45,988 bases of DNA from positions 1 through 45,988 of the forward strand of contig JAIXRB010000058.1 in assembly GCA_027485405.1 (NCBI GenBank), read 5' to 3'. The position numbers and the translations under genes are program-made. Positions within the stretch are counted from its first letter, which is position 1; each line of letters begins with the position of its first letter. Source of the DNA: Leptospiraceae bacterium (GTDB taxonomy: Bacteria > Spirochaetota > Leptospiria > Leptospirales > Leptospiraceae). Below, one piece after another: positions 1 to 9,285 of this stretch. Below the pieces are notes generated by a model. That model saw nothing but the letters and a program-made list of their open reading frames with translations. It had not been told where the DNA came from and ran no database searches.

Positions 1-216
1 ATTGAATGTGTCATAGTAACATTTGTCCTTTCTATAATTTCAGTGATGGGTGATCTAGCAGAGTCGGCTATGAAACGAGACGCCAAAATCAAAGATTCTT
101 CGGGGTTGATCCCTGGCCATGGTGGACTCCTCGATTTAGCAGATGCTCTGTTGTTTACAGTTCCTGTGACTTACTTTTATGTAAGATGCAAAGAAATTGT
201 AACGACATGGGTCTAA
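1..216 (+). CDS. cdsA: phosphatidate cytidylyltransferase, C-terminal 71 residues (5' end outside window)
   Basis: Reading frame 1 is open from the first base to the TAA at 214-216. The product family makes CDP-diacylglycerol from CTP and phosphatidic acid in the inner membrane, the entry to phospholipid synthesis. The visible part holds the CDP-diglyceride synthase signature: S-A-M-K-R, then K-D-S-S-G-L-I-P-G-H-G-G-L-L-D. The usual D-R-x-D end reads D-L-A-D, so the signature arginine is replaced by Leu while both acidic residues remain. A hydrophobic segment (LLFTVPVTYFYV) follows and probably is the last membrane helix. The gene lies 6 nt before dxr. Only the end is present, so nothing can be said about the N-terminal helices. 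Confidence 0.88.
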   Translation: MECVIVTFVLSIISVMGDLAESAMKRDAKIKDSSGLIPGHGGLLDLADALLFTVPVTYFYVRCKEIVTTWV

Positions 217-222
217 TCTTAT

Positions 223-1380
223 ATGATAGGAGTTTCGGTTCTAGGTATTTCAGGATCAGTAGGCTCCTCTACGCTCAAAGTCCTTAAACAATTCTCGACC
301 GAATTTTCTCTTCAGGCATTTAGTGTTCACTCCAATTTAGATTTAGCTAAAAAACTTATTTCGGAATTTCAACCGGAGGCAGTTTGCATTACGGACCCTC
401 AATTGTATGGGGTTCTAGGGGATAAGGTTGGAACCACTGCAATTGTATATGGAGATGAAGGATTGGATGCAATTGTCTCATTGCATTCAGTCGATGTGGT
501 GGTCACTGCGATCGTTGGCGCTGTTGGTGCAAAACCTACTGCCACAGCCATAAGAGCCCGGAAGAAAATAGCTATAGCAAATAAAGAAACTTTAATTACC
601 TTTGGGCCCTGGATCAAAGAACTAATAGCGGAATACCAAGTAAGTCTCGTTCCTGTTGATTCGGAACACAATGCACTTTTTCAGTTGTTGGAGAAAGAAT
701 CCAGAGAAAATGTTCGGTCAATTATTTTGACTGCCTCTGGCGGATCTTTTCGGGATTATCCCCTGGAAGACTTACAGAAAGTTACCGTCGAACAAGCTCT
801 ACATCATCCTGTTTGGAAAATGGGACCAAAAATTACTATAGATTCCGCTGGGCTGGTAAACAAAGCCTTAGAAGTCATTGAAGCTCATTTCCTTTTTGAT
901 TTTTCGTATGACGAGATCGATGTGGTCATTCATCCGGAATCCCTAACTCATGGGATGATTGAAACAAAGGATGGAGCAATTTTACAATACACTTCTCATC
1001 CAGATATGATCTTTCCTATCGCACACTCCCTTTTTTATCCAAACAAAACACCCGCCCTTTTAAAGGAAAGGAAACCCCATTCATGGAAGGCACTTCATTT
1101 CCATGAACCAGATCATAAGCGTTATCCAGCCCTTCCATTGGCCTATGAAGCTGGACGTGCTGGGGGAACTGCTCCCGCAATTTTTAACTCAGCCAATGAA
1201 ATTGCGGCTCAGCTATTTTTGAATGGGGAGATTCCGTTTCTTTCTATTCCACAGGTCATTGCATCAGCATTGGATCGAATCCCCAATTCCTTCCCGAGTG
1301 ATTGGGAAGGTTTTGCCGACAAAGATCGTGAAACCAGAGAATTTGTTCTTCATAAATATTCAAAAGAGGTCAGAGCTTGA
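223..1380 (+). CDS. dxr: 1-deoxy-D-xylulose 5-phosphate reductoisomerase
   Basis: NADPH-dependent enzyme that converts DXP to 2-C-methyl-D-erythritol 4-phosphate, the committed MEP-pathway step (cytoplasmic). The 385-residue length is near the family norm of about 400. The N-terminal nucleotide-binding loop reads GISGSVGSS. The metal and substrate residues are visible in VDSEHN (Asp and Glu ligands), the ASGG loop, HPVWKMG (conserved His) and DSAGLVNKALEVIEA, which keeps the Asn, Lys and Glu of the canonical SATMMNKGLE motif but replaces TMM with GLV. The start ATG lies 6 nt after the cdsA stop. Its TGA stop overlaps the TTG start of rseP in TTGA. dxs, the previous enzyme of the pathway, is about 8 kb downstream, so the pathway is split across transcription units. 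Confidence 0.95.
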   Translation: MIGVSVLGISGSVGSSTLKVLKQFSTEFSLQAFSVHSNLDLAKKLISEFQPEAVCITDPQLYGVLGDKVGTTAIVYGDEGLDAIVSLHSVDVVVTAIVGAVGAKPTATAIRARKKIAIANKETLITFGPWIKELIAEYQVSLVPVDSEHNALFQLLEKESRENVRSIILTASGGSFRDYPLEDLQKVTVEQALHHPVWKMGPKITIDSAGLVNKALEVIEAHFLFDFSYDEIDVVIHPESLTHGMIETKDGAILQYTSHPDMIFPIAHSLFYPNKTPALLKERKPHSWKALHFHEPDHKRYPALPLAYEAGRAGGTAPAIFNSANEIAAQLFLNGEIPFLSIPQVIASALDRIPNSFPSDWEGFADKDRETREFVLHKYSKEVRA

Positions 1381-3083
1381 TTTTACTTATTCTCGGTGCA
1401 GTTGTTATGTTAGCCGTTTCAATATTTATCCATGAGTTGGGTCACTTGCTCTGTGGAAAGCTAGTTGGAGTAGATGCCAGAATTTTTTCAATTGGTTATG
1501 GAAAAGGTTTATGGAAGAAGCGAATTGGTAAGACAATTTACCAGATAACAGCTTTTCCTGTTGGAGGTTATGTTCTATTTAAGGGGGATGACTACAACAA
1601 GAAACTCAAAGGAAAAAAAGGCGAATTGCTTTCGGCACATCCATTAATTCGTATGATCCCTGTTTTGGGAGGGCCTTTTGCGAATCTAGTTTTGGGTTTT
1701 GTAATTCTTTTTTTTCTAGATCTTGCCGGAGACAGCCCAGCTTCGAACAAAATTTACATTGATTCTTCCATCGAAATGAATTCCCCAGCCTACCAATCCG
1801 GTCTTAGAACTGGAGATTACATTATGTCCGTAGACGGAAAGCCGACGGAGAGTTTTGAAGACATTTTCACTGCAATCAGTCTCACGGCTGGCAATCCTGT
1901 CCAAATCGAATTTAAAAGAGGTTCAACAATTAGCACTGTAGAGATTTTTCCAAATCTTTATGCCGCAGGGGGAAGACCTACCATCGGTGTTGAACCATAT
2001 GGTGAACGTCGAGTTGTATCAACTTTCACCTATTCTGAGCAAGTATCTTTCGCTTTGTCTCGAATCTTAGATAAAGAAGACAAATCTACCGAGTATTTTC
2101 AATCCAAGTGGGAAGAAAGAAAAGAAGAAATTCCTGAAGAGTATGTTAAAAGAAAAGAAACGGCAGACCGGGAGAAGGTGCTACGACGAAGAGCCATAGA
2201 ATACTTAAATGATGGAGACACTCTACTTTCAGTTTCAGGCTCACCTGTTTATACAATCTCTGATCTGCAAAGAGAGTTGGGAAAGCGACAAGGAGAAATA
2301 GTAGAAGTTGAAGTAGATCGAAAGACTTATCCTCTTTTAACACCTTGGGTTACAGAAAAAGCTACTATCCAAATTCCTGTCTTAGGTGCCTATGTTGTCG
2401 ACTTCCAATCTATCCAGCATCCCGTTTTCAGTGAGTTTGGTGTTAAAGCATTCTCTTTAGCAAGCTATGATCCCGAAATAGAAAACAGACTTAGCAACTT
2501 AAGAATTGAAAACCAAGAGTTTTCAAAAATGGAAGACTTAGTTTCTTATTTAAAAACGAATTCAGGGATGCATACGATCTGGGTTGGCAACATGAAATAT
2601 CGTGCAGATGTTCGTTTGAGACCTATTGGGCTTTTGGGGTTTAGACCTTCACTTAAATTTACTGCCGATAAGGTAGATCGAGAAACTAGCTTTGTAGGAG
2701 CCTTGGAGTCTGCTAGCAAGAAAGTAACAGATTATATTGGCACCACTTTGACAGGATTGAAGATGCTTTTTACTGGGTTACTTTCGCCGAAAGACAATCT
2801 ATCGGGACCCATCGGTATTGTTCAATTTGCGGGCATTAGTTTGGAATATGGGTGGTTTACCTATTTCGATTTTGTAGCGAAGATCTCTTTGGCTTTAATG
2901 GTTATGAACTTACTTCCAATTCCTGTAGCAGATGGAGGTCATATTGTTCTTTATGCTTATGAGGCCATTGCAGGAAAGCCTTTACCAAAGAAAGCCATTG
3001 AGGTTATATTTCGAGTAGGGTTTTTCTTTCTATTGAGTTTGGGTTTGTTTGTTTCATTCAATGACGTTATGCGTTTCTTTTAG
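1377..3083 (+). CDS. rseP: RseP-type site-2 membrane metalloprotease with PDZ domains
   Basis: Intramembrane zinc protease that cleaves membrane-bound anti-sigma factors or signal-peptide remnants. HELGH (residues 19-23) supplies the two zinc His and the catalytic Glu in the first membrane helix. The third zinc ligand lies in NLLPIPVADGG (Asp about 519), where the usual L-D-G reads A-D-G. At 568 residues it is longer than the ~450 typical of E. coli RseP. One PDZ domain (about 128-200) is clear. A charged, helical stretch rich in Glu, Lys and Arg (about 230-285) precedes a second, weaker PDZ-like part. The TTG start overlaps the dxr stop in TTGA, and the reading MILLILGAVV suits a first helix. 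proS follows after 8 nt. Confidence 0.92.
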   Translation: MILLILGAVVMLAVSIFIHELGHLLCGKLVGVDARIFSIGYGKGLWKKRIGKTIYQITAFPVGGYVLFKGDDYNKKLKGKKGELLSAHPLIRMIPVLGGPFANLVLGFVILFFLDLAGDSPASNKIYIDSSIEMNSPAYQSGLRTGDYIMSVDGKPTESFEDIFTAISLTAGNPVQIEFKRGSTISTVEIFPNLYAAGGRPTIGVEPYGERRVVSTFTYSEQVSFALSRILDKEDKSTEYFQSKWEERKEEIPEEYVKRKETADREKVLRRRAIEYLNDGDTLLSVSGSPVYTISDLQRELGKRQGEIVEVEVDRKTYPLLTPWVTEKATIQIPVLGAYVVDFQSIQHPVFSEFGVKAFSLASYDPEIENRLSNLRIENQEFSKMEDLVSYLKTNSGMHTIWVGNMKYRADVRLRPIGLLGFRPSLKFTADKVDRETSFVGALESASKKVTDYIGTTLTGLKMLFTGLLSPKDNLSGPIGIVQFAGISLEYGWFTYFDFVAKISLALMVMNLLPIPVADGGHIVLYAYEAIAGKPLPKKAIEVIFRVGFFFLLSLGLFVSFNDVMRFF

Positions 3084-3091
3084 GGATTTAC

Positions 3092-4879
3092 ATGAAAGCT
3101 TCTCAATATTTATTTCCAACCGAAAAAGATGATCCACAAGATGCTGTTGTAGCATCTCACAAACTCATGATCCGGGCGGGGTTAGTTCGCAAAACGTCCG
3201 CAGGTCTATACTCTTATTTGCCATTAGGTTTACGAATCCTAAAAAAGATAGAGGCCATCGTTCGCGAGGAAATGGACGCAAGCGGGGCTCTCGAATTTGA
3301 ACTACCCATTCTAACTCCTTCTGATTTGTGGAAAACATCAGGAAGGTGGGATAAAATGGGCAAAGAAATGTTTCGTTTGAAAGACCGTCATGAGGTGGAA
3401 GCTTGCTTAGGGCCAACCCATGAAGAGTCGTTTTGTTCCATAATGAAGCCAATGTTGCGTTCCTACAAAGATTTGCCACTGAACGTCTACCAGATACACA
3501 CTAAATTCCGAGATGAGATGAGACCTCGGTTTGGTGTCATTCGATCTAGAGAGTTTACAATGAAAGATGCTTATTCCTTTCATTTAGATGATGACTCTTT
3601 GGACAAAACCTACCAAACCATGCGAAAAACCTATCGTCGGATCTTTGCAAGAATGGGTTTGGCAACAATTCCAGTGCAGGCAGATTCTGGGAATATGGGT
3701 GGATCAGCTTCGGAAGAATTTATGGTGGTTTCACCTATTGGTGAAGAATCCTTAACCATTTGCCAAAACTGCAGTTATTCGGGAAATATTGAGAAGACTC
3801 CAGTTCTCTCTTCAAAAGAAGAAAAGAATGAATTAGGGTCAAACGTCGAAAAGAATCTTGGAAGCCACGCTCCTAAACGCATTGAGACACCAGGGAAAAA
3901 GTCTATAGCGGAAGTAGCAGAGCACTTAAATCAGCCATTCTCTTCTATTCTGAAAGCCGTAGCTGTTGTTTGCGATAAAGAAGCGATTTTGGTTTTCATG
4001 CCAGGAAACAGAGAGTTAAACGAAAGCAAACTCAAAAACATAACGGGAGCAAATGAAGTAAGACCACTTTCATTATCGGAATTGGTTGGCTACGGACTAG
4101 TCCCTGGATTTATTGGCCCACATTGCCCTCCAAATGGTAAGTTGCGAATGTTTCTGGATAGCTCGGTTTCTTTGAACCAGTTCTATACAGTTGGGGCAAA
4201 TGAATTGGATTTTCATGAAACTGACTTCTCTTTGCAAAGTATAAAGGGCATTGAAAATTGGGAACGAGCTGACCTGGTCCAAGCTTTGGAGGGAGACTCT
4301 TGTCCTTCTTGCTACTCGCCTTTAAAAATTGAAAAAGGCATTGAAGTTGGGCATATTTTTAAATTGGGTCAAAAATACTCGAAAGCATTTGAGATTTCTG
4401 TTCTGAACCAGCAAGGAAAAGCAAGTCTCACAACAATGGGATGTTATGGTATCGGTGTGAATCGATGTATGGCAACTGTCATAGAACAATGCAATGATGA
4501 CAAGGGTATTTCTTGGCCAATTAGCATTGCTCCCTTTTCAGTAAGTTTAGTTAGTATTGTAAAAGCGGAAGAAGATAAAGCAAAAGTACAAGAGATTTAT
4601 AATGGGATAAAGAAAGCAGGAATCGATGTTTTCTGGGATGATCGAGATGTAGGACCTGGATTCAAGTTCAAGGATTCTGAGCTAATTGGTTTCCCCATTC
4701 GAATTACAATTGGAAAAGGATTCTTGGAAAAAAATGAAATCTCAATTTTGATTCGAAAAACTATGAAAGAAGAGATCTTGTTATATTCTGGGCTGGATGG
4801 GTTAACCTCTCGTCTAATGGAATTGATTTACCATTTAAAATCTGAATTAAATTCACAATTGGAGTCAATTCATGGCTAA
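3092..4879 (+). CDS. proS: prolyl-tRNA synthetase (bacterial type, with editing insertion)
   Basis: Class II aminoacyl-tRNA synthetase that charges tRNA-Pro. At 595 residues it is the long bacterial form. The start MKASQYLFPTEKDDPQDA and the following SAGLYSYLPLG block match the family. Motif 2 is seen in IHTKFRDEMRPRFGVIRSREF, and motif 3 in TTMGCYGIGVNR. The middle (about 230-400) is the YbaK-like editing insertion that removes mischarged alanine. It is flanked by CQNC and CPSC pairs common in this form. The C-terminal anticodon-binding domain follows (FWDDRDVGPGFKFKDSELIGFP). The last 8 nt overlap the trpB start, so it is probably cotranscribed with trpBA. Confidence 0.97.
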   Translation: MKASQYLFPTEKDDPQDAVVASHKLMIRAGLVRKTSAGLYSYLPLGLRILKKIEAIVREEMDASGALEFELPILTPSDLWKTSGRWDKMGKEMFRLKDRHEVEACLGPTHEESFCSIMKPMLRSYKDLPLNVYQIHTKFRDEMRPRFGVIRSREFTMKDAYSFHLDDDSLDKTYQTMRKTYRRIFARMGLATIPVQADSGNMGGSASEEFMVVSPIGEESLTICQNCSYSGNIEKTPVLSSKEEKNELGSNVEKNLGSHAPKRIETPGKKSIAEVAEHLNQPFSSILKAVAVVCDKEAILVFMPGNRELNESKLKNITGANEVRPLSLSELVGYGLVPGFIGPHCPPNGKLRMFLDSSVSLNQFYTVGANELDFHETDFSLQSIKGIENWERADLVQALEGDSCPSCYSPLKIEKGIEVGHIFKLGQKYSKAFEISVLNQQGKASLTTMGCYGIGVNRCMATVIEQCNDDKGISWPISIAPFSVSLVSIVKAEEDKAKVQEIYNGIKKAGIDVFWDDRDVGPGFKFKDSELIGFPIRITIGKGFLEKNEISILIRKTMKEEILLYSGLDGLTSRLMELIYHLKSELNSQLESIHG

Positions 4880-6074
4880 AGAAAAAGCTGGTTATTTTGG
4901 TGAATTTGGTGGACGCTATGCACCGGAGATTTTAACGGAAGCGCTTGAGGAATTAGAGTCCGTTTATACTAAACTCAAAAAAAGTAAAAAGTTTCAGAAA
5001 GAGTTCGCTTATTACTTAAAGAACTATGTTGGAAGACCTTCGCCATTGACTTACGCTGAAAGGCTCACAGAAACTTGGGGCGGAGCTAGAATTTGGCTAA
5101 AACGGGAAGACCTTAACCATACAGGAGCACACAAAATAAACAATGCCATTGGACAAGCCTTGATCGCTCGTAGTATGGGAAAAAAAAGAATCATAGCAGA
5201 GACGGGAGCTGGACAACATGGTTTAGCAACGGCTACCGTAGGAGCTATGTTTGGTTTCGACACAACAATTTATATGGGGCAAGTGGATGTTCTGAGGCAA
5301 AACCTGAATGCTAAGAAAATTCAAATGCTTGGATCTAAAATTTCACCAGTGACCAGTGGTGAGGCAACATTAAAAGAAGCCACAAGTGAAGCCATGCGAG
5401 ATTGGGCTTTAAACGTGAAAACTACACATTATATTGTAGGTTCGGCGATCGGACCACATCCTTTTCCGACAATAGTTCGGGATTTGCAATCTATCATAGG
5501 CGAAGAAGCCAGGAAGCAGTTCAAAAAATCAGAACAAAAGCTTCCAGATGCTGTTGTGGCATGTGTGGGCGGTGGTTCCAACGCAATAGGAATGTTTCAT
5601 GCATTTATGGAAGACAAACATGTTGCACTTTATGGAGCAGAAGCTGGTGGGCTTGGACCAAATCCAGGGCAACATTCAGCAACGATTACCTTTGGGAAGC
5701 CAGGCTTTTTGCATGGAACCAAAACACTAATCATCCAAGACAATGCTGGTCAAATTGTCCCTGCGCATTCTGTTTCGGCAGGATTGGATTATCCAGGCGT
5801 TGGACCAGAACATGCTCATTTAGCCCAAACAGGAAGAGTTCAATACCGAATGGTTACCGATGAAGAAGCACTGACTTCATTTTTGGAAGTTAGCCGAATA
5901 GAGGGAATCATTGTGGCTTTAGAAACAGCTCATGCTTTTTCCGTAGCAAAGCAACTAGCAAAAGAGCTTGGAAAGAAAAAAGACTTAATGATATGTTTAT
6001 CAGGTAGAGGCGATAAGGATGTAGTGGAGGTTTTGAGAGTATTAGGCGAGGGGAAAAATGAGCAAAATCACTAA
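4872..6074 (+). CDS. trpB: tryptophan synthase beta chain
   Basis: PLP enzyme that condenses indole with L-serine in the alpha2-beta2 tryptophan synthase complex. The 400-residue protein has the TrpB1 hallmark N-terminus GYFGEFGGRYAPE. The PLP lysine lies in REDLNHTGAHKINNA, and the substrate loop AETGAGQHG and phosphate-binding loop CVGGGSNAIG are intact. The ATG is inside the 3' end of proS (8 nt overlap), and the 3' end overlaps trpA by 17 nt, which fits translational coupling of the two subunits. No other trp gene is in the window, so the rest of the pathway must be elsewhere. Confidence 0.98.
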   Translation: MAKEKAGYFGEFGGRYAPEILTEALEELESVYTKLKKSKKFQKEFAYYLKNYVGRPSPLTYAERLTETWGGARIWLKREDLNHTGAHKINNAIGQALIARSMGKKRIIAETGAGQHGLATATVGAMFGFDTTIYMGQVDVLRQNLNAKKIQMLGSKISPVTSGEATLKEATSEAMRDWALNVKTTHYIVGSAIGPHPFPTIVRDLQSIIGEEARKQFKKSEQKLPDAVVACVGGGSNAIGMFHAFMEDKHVALYGAEAGGLGPNPGQHSATITFGKPGFLHGTKTLIIQDNAGQIVPAHSVSAGLDYPGVGPEHAHLAQTGRVQYRMVTDEEALTSFLEVSRIEGIIVALETAHAFSVAKQLAKELGKKKDLMICLSGRGDKDVVEVLRVLGEGKNEQNH

Positions 6075-6858
6075 TCTATTTCAGCAAAACAATAAAAAGT
6101 CTGCTTTTATCCCCTATTTTACTTTAGGCGATCCAAATTATTCAGCTTCCATAAATTATGGAAAAACCATTTTAGATGGAGGAGCAGACATACTCGAATT
6201 GGGAATCCCTTTTTCAGATCCTGTTGCGGACGGCCCAGTGATCCAAAGAGCAGTTGCTAGGTCCCTTAAGAATTCTTTTTCTTTTGATACAATTTTTCAA
6301 ACGACGGCAGAGATTCACAAACATAAGCCAGAAACTCCTTTGGTTTATTTGAGCTACTTCAATCCAATCTATCATTGTGGGATTCCATACTTTCTAGATC
6401 GAGCCAAGGCTTCTGGAATCGAAGGATTAGTGATTCCTGACCTTCCTTTTGATACCAAAGAAAGCGAAGATCTTTTTAAAGAATTGAGAAAGCGTGATAT
6501 GGATTTGATTCATCTAGTAACACCTGCTACAAATAAGAAGCGAATGACCGCTTTGAGAGAAACTTCGTCCGGATTTATCTACTACGTAACTTCGTTCGGT
6601 GTTACTGGCGAAAGGAGAGAATTTTCCTTAGATTTAGAGTCTCGAATCAATCACTTAAAGGATTTTTTAAAATTACCGATTTGTGCCGGATTTGGCATTT
6701 CTACCCCCGAGCAAGCCAGTTCCATTGGTAAGTTTGCCGATGGGGTTATCATTGGTTCCGCGATCCAGAGAATCATAGAAGAAAATGAGGGTGATCAAAC
6801 GGTCAGTTCATTGAAAAGCTATATATCTTCCATCCGCAAGGGCATAGACGAGGCTTAG
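6058..6858 (+). CDS. trpA: tryptophan synthase alpha chain
   Basis: TIM-barrel subunit that splits indole-3-glycerol phosphate to indole and glyceraldehyde 3-phosphate, then channels indole to TrpB. The catalytic Glu and Asp lie in DILELGIPFSDPVADGPVIQ, the standard TrpA block. FGISTPEQ and GVIIGSAI near the C-terminus form the phosphate-binding part of the barrel. The 266-residue length is normal. The ATG sits 17 nt inside the end of trpB. I see no convincing terminator in the 90 nt before the next gene. Confidence 0.97.
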   Translation: MSKITNLFQQNNKKSAFIPYFTLGDPNYSASINYGKTILDGGADILELGIPFSDPVADGPVIQRAVARSLKNSFSFDTIFQTTAEIHKHKPETPLVYLSYFNPIYHCGIPYFLDRAKASGIEGLVIPDLPFDTKESEDLFKELRKRDMDLIHLVTPATNKKRMTALRETSSGFIYYVTSFGVTGERREFSLDLESRINHLKDFLKLPICAGFGISTPEQASSIGKFADGVIIGSAIQRIIEENEGDQTVSSLKSYISSIRKGIDEA

Positions 6859-6948
6859 AAAACTTCAAAGGGACAAGAAAAACAATTGAGCTTATAGGTT
6901 TTTTGGTATTTCCTTTCCAAGAAGTAGCGTAAATGCTCGAGAGGAAGT

Positions 6949-9276
6949 ATGTCTGAAAAAAAAGAACCCCGCTTAAAAATCATCGATTATCTTTTCCTCT
7001 TTCTTGCCTTGATCGGTTCCATCGGAATCACAACGGCGGCAATTTGGCCCGATTGGGAACACGAATTAACTCTTTTAGTCGCAAGCACCTTTTTACTTTT
7101 ACTTAGCTCTTACTTTGTATATAAAAGCATTGAGCGCGTTTCCAAGGACAAACAAAAAACGGGCTCTCTATGGCTTTCCTTTGTGATTGCCATGCTCATG
7201 TACACTCTGGTCAACGCATTTCAGCCGGTTAGAGATCTAGAAGAAAGTTCTGTTTCTGCTCGTTTTTCATTTTTACGTGGAACGAACACCAAATCCGAAA
7301 AAGAAAACGAATCGGGAAGAATCGAATACATTCAGTTCCAACCTCCACCTAAAGCTAGAACAGATATCAATATCATTGGAATCACCACAGAGTCTCTGGA
7401 AAAACTCCAAGGGACCTGGCCTTTGCCTTGGAAATTCTATGCCGATATCATTGATACATTTAAAGATTCTAACAACCAGGTCATGTTCGATATTTTCTTC
7501 GTAGATTACAAAGAAGGTCAAACAGAAGAAATGGTTTCTGCCCTAAAGAAGAACAAGAATGTTCTCTTTGACTACCCGATGGAAACCAGTTCCGAATCGA
7601 AGGAAGCTGTTTTAAATCTAGAAAAGCGAATAGAAGTTTTGCGTCGATTTAAACTTAAGAATGTTGTGGATGAAAATGACTTGGGAGTTTCTTGGGTTAA
7701 GTTTCCACAACCTCCTATCGAACCAATAGGTGAACTTTCTTCAGGACTTGGGTTTGCGAATGTCAAAAAGGACGAATCTGGCTTAAACAGAAGAATGCCT
7801 CTAGTTGCAAAAGTTCTCAATTCCGGACCAAACCACGAAACCGAATATTTCCCATCTATTGATCTTTTGATAGCCTGTCAGTACTACGGAATCGAAGTTT
7901 CACGAGATGTAGAAGTGGTTATGGGGAAGTATGTGAGACTTTCCAACATACCTAAAAAGGAAATTAGCAATTTCAATCGTAAAACCCTGAAAGTCGAAAC
8001 TAGGGACATCATGTCCGTTCCTAATGAAAAAAGGGAAATAGTCATTCCGATCGATGAGGAAGGGCAGATGGAAGTGAACTTTGTAGGCGGTCGTTACTCT
8101 TTTCGGCAATATGAGCTCTTTGAAGTTACAAATGATTGGTCATCTGAAATGCTTGAGGCTAACCAAATCAATAATCAGATATTTCTAGTGGCAATGTATT
8201 ATGCAACGGGTCGAGGAGCTTCTAAAGACTCCCACCTTTCGCCATTTGGTGATATGTCAGGGATTGAACACCACGCGCAAGCTATCAACACAATTCTGAA
8301 CCAAGACTTTATGACATCAGTTCCAAGTTGGGGAACATTTTTGATCTATATCGTTTTGGGCTTAACAATCGGTTTTTTACAGCCACGGCTAAAAACACAT
8401 TGGGGATTCCTGGTTATGGTTTCTCAATTGATTCTCTATGGAATCGCATCACTTTATTTGTTTCAGACGTTTAACATAATCACAGTGCTACCTTCCGTAA
8501 CAATTGAGCAGATAGTAGTTTTTGTTGCAATCATCGGATTTAAAATTTTAACCGAGGAAGAAAACGTAAAATACATCCGCCAAACTTTCTCTAAATTCGT
8601 TTCCAAGGATGTTGTGGATGAACTCTTAAAGCACCCAGACAATATTGCTTTGGGAGGTTCACGTCGAGAAATCACTATCTTCTTTTCCGACATCAGGGGC
8701 TTTACGACTATATCGGAGGCCTTGGGTCCTGAAGATCTTGTTAAATTGTTAAACGAATACCTGTCGGCAATGACAGATATCATCATTGAGTACAAAGGCA
8801 CCATTGATAAGTATATGGGGGATGCCATCATGGCATTTTGGGGAGCACCCGTTCCTTTGGAAGATCATGCTTACTATGCTTGTGTTGCCAGCTTAGCCCA
8901 ACTGGATTACTTGAAGGTTTTACAAGGAAAATGGAAAGAGCGCAATGTCCCAGTCATTGACATAGGGCTTGGACTCAATTCTGGGCCTGCAGTTGTTGGT
9001 AACATGGGCTCTTCCCACCGAATGGAATATACATGCATGGGAGACACAATTAACTTAGGTTCTCGTTTAGAGGGTTCTAATAAAATGTACGGAACAAATA
9101 TCATCATTTCCGAATACACCTATGAAAAAGTAAAAGAAAAAGTGGTTGCCCGAGAATTGGATTTGGTTCGGGTCAAAGGCAAGACACAACCAGTTCGAAT
9201 CTATGAATTGGTCGGGATCAAAAACCCTTCGGATAAGGAAAATATGAAACGACCTCTCACCTCGGTCGTTTCTTAA
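6949..9276 (+). CDS. CHASE2-domain class III adenylate cyclase (membrane sensor)
   Basis: Inner-membrane cyclase that probably makes cAMP in response to an extracytoplasmic signal. The 775 residues give three N-terminal hydrophobic helices (about 13-31, 40-57, 73-91), a large extracytoplasmic CHASE2 domain (about 95-445, ending SGIEHHAQAINTIL), three more helices (about 460-540) and a cytoplasmic class III catalytic domain (about 565-760). Both metal Asp are present (FSDIRGFT and YMGDAIMAFWG). The substrate-selecting Lys is in DKYMGD and the partner Thr in EYTCMGD, the Lys/Thr pair of class IIIb adenylate cyclases. Transition-state Asn and Arg lie in INLGSRLE. A good GAGGAAG ribosome site precedes the ATG. 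dxs begins 9 nt downstream. The signal is unknown. A cNMP-binding-like protein is encoded at 13355-15892. Confidence 0.93.
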   Translation: MSEKKEPRLKIIDYLFLFLALIGSIGITTAAIWPDWEHELTLLVASTFLLLLSSYFVYKSIERVSKDKQKTGSLWLSFVIAMLMYTLVNAFQPVRDLEESSVSARFSFLRGTNTKSEKENESGRIEYIQFQPPPKARTDINIIGITTESLEKLQGTWPLPWKFYADIIDTFKDSNNQVMFDIFFVDYKEGQTEEMVSALKKNKNVLFDYPMETSSESKEAVLNLEKRIEVLRRFKLKNVVDENDLGVSWVKFPQPPIEPIGELSSGLGFANVKKDESGLNRRMPLVAKVLNSGPNHETEYFPSIDLLIACQYYGIEVSRDVEVVMGKYVRLSNIPKKEISNFNRKTLKVETRDIMSVPNEKREIVIPIDEEGQMEVNFVGGRYSFRQYELFEVTNDWSSEMLEANQINNQIFLVAMYYATGRGASKDSHLSPFGDMSGIEHHAQAINTILNQDFMTSVPSWGTFLIYIVLGLTIGFLQPRLKTHWGFLVMVSQLILYGIASLYLFQTFNIITVLPSVTIEQIVVFVAIIGFKILTEEENVKYIRQTFSKFVSKDVVDELLKHPDNIALGGSRREITIFFSDIRGFTTISEALGPEDLVKLLNEYLSAMTDIIIEYKGTIDKYMGDAIMAFWGAPVPLEDHAYYACVASLAQLDYLKVLQGKWKERNVPVIDIGLGLNSGPAVVGNMGSSHRMEYTCMGDTINLGSRLEGSNKMYGTNIIISEYTYEKVKEKVVARELDLVRVKGKTQPVRIYELVGIKNPSDKENMKRPLTSVVS

Positions 9277-9285
9277 TGTCATGGA

